From a virus, in IMG/VR virus record IMGVR_UViG_3300018481_000010, positions 1 to 48,759 of that record: 48,759 nucleotides of DNA, one strand, 5' to 3'. A model generated the notes under the pieces. It made no database searches, was not told the origin of the DNA, and saw only the letters and a program-made list of their open reading frames with translations. The translations under genes were made by a program, and so were the position numbers. Below, piece by piece: positions 41,909 to 48,759 of the stretch; positions within the stretch are counted from its first letter, which is position 1, and each line of letters begins with the position of its first letter.

Positions 41909-42973
41909 CTACGCGGCCACGACGAGCGGATAGCGATAGGCCCGGTAGCCCTGAATGTTCAGCCCGGCCGGTCCCATGAGCGGGGAGCCGTCGAACCCGA
42001 CGAGGGTCTGACCGATCATCCCCTTCCAGCCCATGATCGCCCGCTGGGCGAGCGGGTCGGCGTGATCGCCACCCCGCGCGATGCGGTACGCCTCGACGGT
42101 CTGGAAGTCGCCGATGGCGTACGCCTCGGGGCCACTGAGGTAGAGGTCCCACGGGGTGGTGTTGTTCTCGGGAAGCCGGTTGGTTTCCATGAACCGGACG
42201 CCACGGAAGGTGCCGACCTCGCCGTTGAGCAGGTCGGTCGGGTTCTGGTACTTCTTGGTGTCGGTCCAGCCGAGTTCACCAGTCTCGGTCATGATCTGGG
42301 CGGCAGCCTCGGGGGAAAGGAAGCCGTGGTAGGTGCCGTCCGGGTAGGTCGGCACGTTGCGCCGCTTCATCTGGGTGACGGCATCCACGACGCCCTTGGC
42401 GAAGCCGGTGATCCCGACCGTGGCCGTGAGCACCGGGGTGCTGTTGACGATCAGGTCCTTGAGGACCGTTTCGACGTAGTCCACGGCGTTCCACGCCAAC
42501 TTCTCGGCGGCCTTCGCGTACAGGTCGAACGGCGAGAAGATTTCGGCAAGGTCGGTCATCGCGGTGGTCTTGCCGACCTGCTTGCCGCCGAAGTTGAAGG
42601 TGTCGAACAGCATCTTCTCGGTTTCGGGCGGGACGCCCTCCAGCAGTTCGACCGCCGGTCCGAGATCGCCGAAGCCCGTGTACACGAACTGGTTGGTGCC
42701 GGGCACGTGGTTCGCCCGGAGGTACATGTTGCCTTCCTGCGCGAACACGGCCTTGTCGCGGAGGACTTCGATGGTGTCACGCACGACGAGCGCCGTGACG
42801 ACCTTGGCGAACTCGGCGTTGAGGCCATAGGTCGCCACACGGGCGGCGTCGGTGAACGCGACACCCGGAACACCGGCACCCAGCGTGCCGACGTTGGACG
42901 GGATGATGGGCTGGGAACCGGGGTCGGTCTGGATCAGACCGCCGCCTTGGTTCCCGCCGATGAATGCAGCCAT
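41909..42973 (-). CDS. Major capsid protein (N4-gp56-like, HK97 fold)
   Basis: 354 residues. ATG 42973 has GAGGGAG upstream. The pattern FAKVVTALVVRDTIEVLRDKA, then MYLRANHVPGTNQF near the N-terminus and LLNGEVGTFRGVRFMETNR near residue 275 matches the N4-gp56 family of major capsid proteins. It forms the icosahedral shell with the scaffold-like protein encoded just upstream. The C-terminal sequence YRYPLVVAA is typical of a short final strand. The start includes no propeptide that I recognise. Confidence 0.86.
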   Translation of the reverse strand: MAAFIGGNQGGGLIQTDPGSQPIIPSNVGTLGAGVPGVAFTDAARVATYGLNAEFAKVVTALVVRDTIEVLRDKAVFAQEGNMYLRANHVPGTNQFVYTGFGDLGPAVELLEGVPPETEKMLFDTFNFGGKQVGKTTAMTDLAEIFSPFDLYAKAAEKLAWNAVDYVETVLKDLIVNSTPVLTATVGITGFAKGVVDAVTQMKRRNVPTYPDGTYHGFLSPEAAAQIMTETGELGWTDTKKYQNPTDLLNGEVGTFRGVRFMETNRLPENNTTPWDLYLSGPEAYAIGDFQTVEAYRIARGGDHADPLAQRAIMGWKGMIGQTLVGFDGSPLMGPAGLNIQGYRAYRYPLVVAA

Positions 42974-42988
42974 GCTGCTCCCTCTCGG

Positions 42989-43549
42989 TTAGAACTCCCC
43001 CTCGCGTGCGGCGGCTTGGACGGCCGGGGCCATCCGCCGAAGGTCGGCGAGGAGTTCGTCCTTGGTCTTCTCGTTGGTCGGCTTCTGGCCGTTGCCGGGC
43101 ATGCCCGGCGCTCGGCGAGGAGCCGCGTTCGGATCGATCCTCGGTGCTGCCCCGGCTCCCGACTCGCCCAGTGCCTCGATGGCGGCAAGTTTCTCGGGCG
43201 CAAGTGTCCCGATGGCATCACCAAGCACGCCTGCTGCGTACGGGTACTGGGCCTGCAACTGGGCGGCCTGTCGAGCCGTCCGCTCCTGCTGGAGTTCAGC
43301 CTCCAGCGCCCTCACACGCGCAGCCTCGGGAGTCTCGCCGACAGGGGCCGGTGACGGTTGGGCCTTGAGGGCGTCGATCTGTGCCCTGAGAGCCTGTGTC
43401 TCGGCGTTGTGGGCGCGGTCCTTCCCGCTTGAGCGGTTCCTCCAGAAGGCTTCGACCTCTTCGACGGTCTGGGCACCGGACTGCTCGACGGGATCATCCG
43501 TGGAGCCGTTGGTCCCAGCCGTGGCGTCGGTCTGGCGTTCCTCGGTCAC
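42989..43549 (-). CDS. Scaffold-like protein (186 aa)
   Basis: GTG 43549 with a strong AGGAGGA site. Acidic N-terminus, then a Gln/Glu/Ala-rich coiled coil (ETQALRAQIDALKAQ and RVRALEAELQQERTARQAAQ), a Pro-rich stretch and a basic-acidic helix at the end (KDELLADLRRMAPAVQAA). Length, coiled coil and place just before the capsid gene fit a scaffolding protein that directs shell assembly and leaves the prohead. No protease gene is evident beside it. Confidence 0.8.
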   Translation of the reverse strand: MTEERQTDATAGTNGSTDDPVEQSGAQTVEEVEAFWRNRSSGKDRAHNAETQALRAQIDALKAQPSPAPVGETPEAARVRALEAELQQERTARQAAQLQAQYPYAAGVLGDAIGTLAPEKLAAIEALGESGAGAAPRIDPNAAPRRAPGMPGNGQKPTNEKTKDELLADLRRMAPAVQAAAREGEF

Positions 43550-43593
43550 TCGTTCCTCCTACTGTGATCGCGCCACTGGCGTGGCGTCAAGGG

Positions 43594-46500
43594 TCAGTAC
43601 GACGTGGCAAGTCCTTCGATGCTGCTCTCCTGCTCCTCCAAGCCCAGCGCGTCGTTCGCGACGGCCTGTGCCCCGCCCACCATCTCGCGGACGTACTTGG
43701 TGCCCTGAATGGGTCCGGCAGCGTAGGTCCAGATGTCCTCGGCGACCTTGCCCGGATCGAAGTCCTTGATGCTGTCGATGTCGTAGCCCTCCTCCAGCGC
43801 ATCCGACGCCTCCAGTCCCCACTTGGCGAACCGGCGCAGCCAGAGCGGGTCGTTGACCGGGACTTCGAACGGCGTGGCCGGAAGCATCATGCCGATGCCC
43901 CGGATCAGGCCCTCGTGGTTCTCAAGGTACTCGCGGAACTCGGGGTCGCTGTCCTTCTGCATCTCGACGGAGTTCCAGATGCGCTGGCTGAGGAGCAGCC
44001 CACCACCGGGGGCCGGGATGCCGAACGGCTCGGCCGCGAGGAAGCGGAACAGTTCGGGCATGACCTTGCCCCACATGTACGAGGCCGGGTAGTAGGCGAG
44101 GTACGGGTGGTTGAGGCTGCGCTCCACGAGGTTCCGCCTGCGCCGGAAGAACACGTTGGTGTGGGCCGCGTCCTCGGCGATCCGCGATGAGGTCACGCCG
44201 GACTGGTGCAGGCCCTCCTGCATCGAGTCGTAGGCGAACCCGTACTGGGGTGTCTCGGGCATCCTGAACAGGCTTTCGAAGACCTCCGTGACCTCATCGC
44301 TGACCTTGGCCTCGGGGTTCTGCTTGAGGTAGTCCCAGACCCGCATCAGCCACTTGCGGAAGTAGGCGAACGCCTCGCGCAACTTCGGGTTGGGGGCCTT
44401 GCCGGTCGCCTTCCACAGCAGGAACTGGTCAACGAAGTGCTCCATGACCTCACGGTCCACGGCGTCCTTCGGGGCACCGACCGTTTCGCTGGCGGCCCGG
44501 ACCATCGAGTCGAGGGTCTTCTTCTCGTCCTTGACGGCCGCCTCCCAGACCTGCTGGGCCGCATCAGCCGCAGCCCGCTTCGGGGCGTGAGCAGTCGTGG
44601 CCGTGGTTGCCTTCCGCCGGGCATCCTCCAGCGCGTACTCAGCCTCGCGTCGGGCGCGGGAGGCGTTGCTCGCGGCGAACATCGCCGTCTGGTCGGCCTT
44701 GACGGCTGCCCGCGCCGGGCCAGCGACCTCGGGCTTGTACGCGTACCTCTTCGGGATGCGGAGGATGTAGTACCCCTGCGCGTCCTTGGTGACCAGCGGG
44801 CCGATCCGGCTCGCGACCGACGCCACGTCGGCGTCACTGAGGAGGCGGGCCTCGCCCACGTTCAGCCGGAACTCGGCCCCCGGCTTGATGACGGACGGGT
44901 TCTGGAACCACTTCTTGGCCTCGGCCACGCCCTCGCGCTCACGAAGCAGGCCCTCGTCCGTGATCTTGTGGGTCTTGAGGAGGACTTCCCGCGCCTTCTT
45001 GGCCTCAGCAGCCTTGATCTCGGCGGCCTTCTCAGCCTCCTTGGCCTTCTCGACCGCCCGCTGGGCAACCCGAACGTCGCTCTCGGCCTTGACCACCGCC
45101 TGCCGTGCGACCTTGGCCTCGGCCTCGGCCGCGTCACGCGTGACCTCATGGCCGGTCCGTGTCCTGATGGACTGCGCGTGGGCGATGGCCGTGTCAGCCC
45201 GCTTCTGGGCGACCTTCACCTCGCGCTCGCCGACACGAGCGTTGAAGTCATCGAGCATGACCTGCATCTGGGACGGGTTCAGGTCACGCTGGTACAGGGC
45301 ATGGGCGATCTCGTGCTGGAACGTGGTCCCATCGCGCAGGTCCGACAGGCCGATCAGCACCTGCTGGTCGGGGCCGAAGAACATCGAGGCCCCCCGGACC
45401 TTGCCCTCGCCCGCCTGCTGCATCAGCGTGTGGATCGGGTCCATCATCCCGTAGCCCGCGATCACTGGCGCGCCCGGCTTGCCCCCGACCTTCACGTTCT
45501 CGGTCGGCACGTCGATCTGGGGCAGCCCTCCCTGCATCAGGTACCCGGCCCGGCCGTGGACCTTGTCGCTGATCGCCAACTGCTTGATGTCCACCGGCTG
45601 GAAGTCGTGGGCCTGACGCAGGACGGTGAGTTCGGGGTCCCAGACGTTGCGGTACTCGTCCCACAGGTACCACTGGTACGCGCCGTTGCCGACCTCGGCC
45701 AACCAGCCGTTCTTCACCGGGTCGGCCGCGATGGCGGCCTCCTTGTGGGCCGTCAGCAACTCGTCGTACGCCCGGTAGTCGGAGCCGTAGATCGTGACCT
45801 CGCGACCCAGCACCTTCTCCAGATCGGTGTCCTCGGTGAAGGTGGCGAAGAAGCGGTCGGCATCCGCCCGCGTCATGCCGCCCGAGTACGCACCCTCGGC
45901 GAGGGTCTTCTTCTCCTGCGCCGCGACGGCCTTCTCGATCTTCGTCGTGATCCAGTTGCGGACAGCCTGCGGCCCCTGCCGCTTGAGGTCGGCGATGACG
46001 GCCTTGTCGGCCTTCAGGACACCGATCTTCATGGCCGGGGCATCGGACCACCCGTACTCGCCCGCCCCCGATGGGCGGTTCTTGGCGATCCACTTGTCGA
46101 TCTTGTCCCGGCTGCCCTTGGTCATGCGCTTGTAGAAGTCGTCCCACTGGGGGTTGCCCGGCCCACCTGTCTGCTCCCACAGCCAGTTGGTCAGGGTGCC
46201 CACCATCTGGCGATCCATCACGCCACGGTCGAACTTCTCGACGCCCGACAGGTCCACGGCGAAGTAGCCGGTCTTCATCGCCAACCCGTTCGACGTGTTG
46301 AGGATGCGCTCGGCGAACTGGGACGGCTGCTCCTCCGTGGGCGACAGCGCCGTCTGGACCGGACGCCACACGCCGTCATCGCCCAGCATCTCGACCTTGT
46401 CGGCCGTCACGACCGACCGGGCACGCTTGTTCTGGCTGGCGTTCACGCCACCGACGGCGTCGTCCCACTCGACCACGTCCTGCCGGGCGCGGAGGACCAC

Positions 46501-48759
46501 GCTGGTATCGCTGTCGGCGTAGATCGTGGCCGGGTGGGTGGCGACGTACTCGCCCACGCGCCAGTCGCTGGCCGCCCGGACCTGCGCCACCGTCCGGTAG
46601 ACGAAGCCCTCCTCGGACTTGAACTGGGTCGGCGTCGTGGCGTTGCCCCGGTAGTCCTTACCGAACCGGGCGGGCGGTGTCGGTGGCCTGACCCGCACCC
46701 GGAAGAAGTCGGGGTCCTCGGCCACGGCCTTGGCGAACTGCATCATCGAACCCATGGCCCGATTGGTCGCCATGTTCCGCCAGACCACGTCGGGGTTCTT
46801 GATGTAGGCGTACGGCAGGCCCTCGGCCGTCAGGGCGTCGTCCAGTGTCTCGACACCGGTCGCGTTGTGACGCCATGGCTTGATGGCGACGTTGGCGTCC
46901 ATCTCGGCCGCGCCGGGCATGATCTCGTACAGGACAGCCGCCGCGTTACCGGACGAGCCGGACGTGGTCAGGGCCTCCAGTTCGTCCTGAAGGGCCTGCG
47001 ACATGTCGTCGCCCTGCTCCTCCAGCATGTCCGTGAGTTCATCGATCCGGTTGCCCGACTCCTGAATCTCGTTGCGGGCCTGCTGGATCAGGGCGAGGAA
47101 GTCGGCGTTCGACCCGGTCGCACGACCGGCCATGGCCCGCGCGCTGACGTACTGGGCCGACTCGCCGATGTAGGTGGCCTCGGTCACCCAGTGGCCGATC
47201 AGCACGGGATCGACCTCGGCCTTGGTCATGGCCTTGACGGCCTCGTCCAGCGCCACTGCCCGCTTCTTGGGGTCGGCCGGGATTTTGGCCTTGCCCTTCT
47301 CATCGACGGTCTTGTACGTCTGCTTCAGTTCGGTGAGTTGATCGGCCGCCTTCTTGGGCAGCGCCGGGGGCTTGACCGGGACGTTCGCCGCCCACTTGGG
47401 GTCCGACCGCTTGGCCTTGGCCCAGTCTGGGATCAGGTCCAGCCAGTGGGCCTCCGGGTCCTTCAGGCCACTTTCCACGATGTCGCCCAGCCACTGGAGC
47501 ATCGGGCTGGTCTTGAGGACGTGCTTCTTGCGGTAGCCCGTCCGCAGGTAGTCGGTCGCGACACGAGCGGCCGACGCCATCTGGTTGGCCGATGCGGCCA
47601 CGCGAGGGGACCCGGAGTCGATGTGCTGCTGGACCGCGCCGACCGGGACGTAGTTACCGATCTCGGTGCCACGGGCGAAGCCGATCTCGTTCATCGTCAC
47701 GTCCACGCCATCGGGCTTCGTGGCGCTGATCGTGGACACGATCCGGTCATGGTGGTCGGCCATGCCAAGGATCGTGTCGGCCGACTGCTCCAGATCACCC
47801 GTCGGGTCACCGACCGTCTGTGACCCGAAGCCGCGCACCCGGAACCGGGTGTTGATCATCTCGTTCCGGGTCAGGTTCATGTTCGGGCTGAACATGGCGA
47901 ACCCGATGTTGTTCATGAAGTGGTGGATCGTGTCCATCCGCTGGAGGTCGATGTCGTGGGCCTTCCACATCCGGCGGTACAGGCCCACGGACAGGTCGGA
48001 GATGGTCACGTCCTTGGGGTTGATCATCTGTGACCTGATGACCTGCGCCTCCCAGACCGTCCACTCGCGGTCGGGATCGCGGAGCGCGGCCTCGCCACCG
48101 GGGATGTAGGCCCACCGGCCGCCAAGGTTGATCCGCTCCAGTGGCTCCATCGCGGTGGCCTCTTCGCCCATCCGCTTGATGATCCGGGCCTGATCGGTCC
48201 CCTTCGGGGCACCCGTGACCGGATCACGCAGGTAGGCCCGATCCAGCCACGCAGCCTCCAGATCGGCGATCTCCTGTGGCGTCCGACCGGCCAGAACCTG
48301 CGCCTCCTCCTTCCCGACCCGCCCGCCGTAGCCGTACAGGCGGGCGAGCGTCGGATCGGACGCCATCTGGAACATCAGGCCCATGCTGTCCCACTCGGTG
48401 GGCGTCAGGCCCGCGAAGTCCTCGGCCCCGATGGTGACCGGACCGACCCCGCGCACGCGCTGGGCCATGAACTCACGCTCGGACAGGCCCATGGCCTCGG
48501 CCCGGACCTGCGCCAGCCGCCGCTCCTGCTTGACGGCCTCGGCCGAGTACCCGAACTGGGTCCACGCGTCCCACCACTCGTCGGGGTCGAAGTTGGCCCC
48601 GACCCACGCCTTCTGGATGTACTCGGGCGTGGCCCCGATCCCGGTCAGTTCACGTTCGAAGTCGCCGAACGTGATCTTCCCGTCACGGATATCGGCCGTG
48701 AGGTGGGTGACCTTGCTCGTGGGGCTGATCAGGCGCTTCGCGATCCGGTCGAAGTCAAC
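43594..48759 (-). CDS. Giant polyvalent virion protein, C-terminal part (residues 1156-2835), HExxH motif
   Basis: This is the continuation of the frame that begins at 3465; the last 123 bases of the window repeat the first 123. An internal ATG at 48492 is residue 1204 and not the true start. A zinc-metallopeptidase signature HEIAHALY lies at residues 2263-2270. It is followed by Ala/Lys/Glu-rich segments likely to form coiled coil (about 2290-2390). A later helical block includes FVDQFLLWKAT and FAYFRKWLMRVWDYL, the kind of sequence found C-terminal to the HExxH motif in phage polyvalent proteins, where an acidic residue may be the third zinc ligand. Likely roles are ejection into the host and modification of a host protein or wall during entry. 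Catalytic activity is inferred from the motif only. Confidence 0.88.
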   Translation of the reverse strand, partial: VDFDRIAKRLISPTSKVTHLTADIRDGKITFGDFERELTGIGATPEYIQKAWVGANFDPDEWWDAWTQFGYSAEAVKQERRLAQVRAEAMGLSEREFMAQRVRGVGPVTIGAEDFAGLTPTEWDSMGLMFQMASDPTLARLYGYGGRVGKEEAQVLAGRTPQEIADLEAAWLDRAYLRDPVTGAPKGTDQARIIKRMGEEATAMEPLERINLGGRWAYIPGGEAALRDPDREWTVWEAQVIRSQMINPKDVTISDLSVGLYRRMWKAHDIDLQRMDTIHHFMNNIGFAMFSPNMNLTRNEMINTRFRVRGFGSQTVGDPTGDLEQSADTILGMADHHDRIVSTISATKPDGVDVTMNEIGFARGTEIGNYVPVGAVQQHIDSGSPRVAASANQMASAARVATDYLRTGYRKKHVLKTSPMLQWLGDIVESGLKDPEAHWLDLIPDWAKAKRSDPKWAANVPVKPPALPKKAADQLTELKQTYKTVDEKGKAKIPADPKKRAVALDEAVKAMTKAEVDPVLIGHWVTEATYIGESAQYVSARAMAGRATGSNADFLALIQQARNEIQESGNRIDELTDMLEEQGDDMSQALQDELEALTTSGSSGNAAAVLYEIMPGAAEMDANVAIKPWRHNATGVETLDDALTAEGLPYAYIKNPDVVWRNMATNRAMGSMMQFAKAVAEDPDFFRVRVRPPTPPARFGKDYRGNATTPTQFKSEEGFVYRTVAQVRAASDWRVGEYVATHPATIYADSDTSVVLRARQDVVEWDDAVGGVNASQNKRARSVVTADKVEMLGDDGVWRPVQTALSPTEEQPSQFAERILNTSNGLAMKTGYFAVDLSGVEKFDRGVMDRQMVGTLTNWLWEQTGGPGNPQWDDFYKRMTKGSRDKIDKWIAKNRPSGAGEYGWSDAPAMKIGVLKADKAVIADLKRQGPQAVRNWITTKIEKAVAAQEKKTLAEGAYSGGMTRADADRFFATFTEDTDLEKVLGREVTIYGSDYRAYDELLTAHKEAAIAADPVKNGWLAEVGNGAYQWYLWDEYRNVWDPELTVLRQAHDFQPVDIKQLAISDKVHGRAGYLMQGGLPQIDVPTENVKVGGKPGAPVIAGYGMMDPIHTLMQQAGEGKVRGASMFFGPDQQVLIGLSDLRDGTTFQHEIAHALYQRDLNPSQMQVMLDDFNARVGEREVKVAQKRADTAIAHAQSIRTRTGHEVTRDAAEAEAKVARQAVVKAESDVRVAQRAVEKAKEAEKAAEIKAAEAKKAREVLLKTHKITDEGLLREREGVAEAKKWFQNPSVIKPGAEFRLNVGEARLLSDADVASVASRIGPLVTKDAQGYYILRIPKRYAYKPEVAGPARAAVKADQTAMFAASNASRARREAEYALEDARRKATTATTAHAPKRAAADAAQQVWEAAVKDEKKTLDSMVRAASETVGAPKDAVDREVMEHFVDQFLLWKATGKAPNPKLREAFAYFRKWLMRVWDYLKQNPEAKVSDEVTEVFESLFRMPETPQYGFAYDSMQEGLHQSGVTSSRIAEDAAHTNVFFRRRRNLVERSLNHPYLAYYPASYMWGKVMPELFRFLAAEPFGIPAPGGGLLLSQRIWNSVEMQKDSDPEFREYLENHEGLIRGIGMMLPATPFEVPVNDPLWLRRFAKWGLEASDALEEGYDIDSIKDFDPGKVAEDIWTYAAGPIQGTKYVREMVGGAQAVANDALGLEEQESSIEGLATSY
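48637..48759. repeat. Right copy of the 123-bp terminal direct repeat
   Basis: Exact repeat of bases 1-123. One copy should be removed to obtain the 48,636-bp unit genome. After removal, the large leftward reading frame passes from base 1 to base 48636 without interruption. Confidence 0.97.

Noticed and set aside
43571-43586. 6-bp hairpin CGCCAC/GTGGCG after the giant gene as a terminator
   Set aside because: Short stem, no T-tract, and the next gene follows at once; too weak to list.

Overview
The window is one complete, circularly closed genome of an uncultivated, GC-rich tailed phage (Caudoviricetes). Bases 1-123 are repeated exactly at 48637-48759, so the unit genome is 48,636 bp. One 2,835-codon gene reads through the joint without a stop, which independently supports closure. 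The high GC content, frequent GTG starts, canonical AAGGAG Shine-Dalgarno sites and a tail-hub protein resembling those of actinophages suggest a high-GC bacterial host, perhaps an actinobacterium. That is inference: no host marker, tRNA or integrase was found.

The genome has two opposed arms. The rightward arm (10487-28298) holds about 38 mostly small, overlapping genes. It begins with a protein bearing an SSB-like C-terminal tip, an excisionase-like HTH protein and a primase-polymerase/helicase fusion. A 1.07-kb non-coding region with AT-rich dyads follows (14217-15289). Next come small genes and a MoxR AAA+ ATPase / HExxH protein / VWA protein trio (16762-20609). A run of tiny genes follows, many zinc-ribbon-like or membrane proteins. 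The arm ends with a secreted double-psi beta-barrel (RlpA-like) protein, HTH proteins, a RusA-like resolvase and a PD-(D/E)XK nuclease. It stops at a bidirectional terminator (28284-28311) where the two arms converge.

The leftward arm starts at 10390, passes through base 1 into the right end of the window, and finishes at 28351. It carries the virion and lysis genes in order: small terminase, large terminase, portal, an 892-residue virion-protein candidate, and the giant 2,835-residue polyvalent protein. These are followed by a scaffold-like protein, an N4-gp56-like major capsid protein, a connector, a Dit-like protein, and two very large tail proteins (1600 and 1453 residues). The arm closes with two tiny membrane proteins, an acidic protein, a C39-like cysteine peptidase (possible endolysin), a further membrane protein (possible holin) and small accessory proteins. 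I find no tape-measure, tail-tube or sheath gene, so the virion is probably short-tailed but carries siphovirus-like tail-tip proteins.

Three genome-specific signals stand out. First, a 12-base sequence CTCAGCAAGGAG occurs exactly ten times, always just before early-gene starts and often below a hairpin, like the start-associated sequences of some mycobacteriophages. Second, a decamer GTGACCTGAT occurs at least 14 times, including at five late-gene start junctions. Third, a small early gene carries an in-frame amber codon although TAG ends many other genes here. The MoxR/metallopeptidase-like/VWA trio and the giant protein with its HEIAH motif are the most interesting protein-coding systems.
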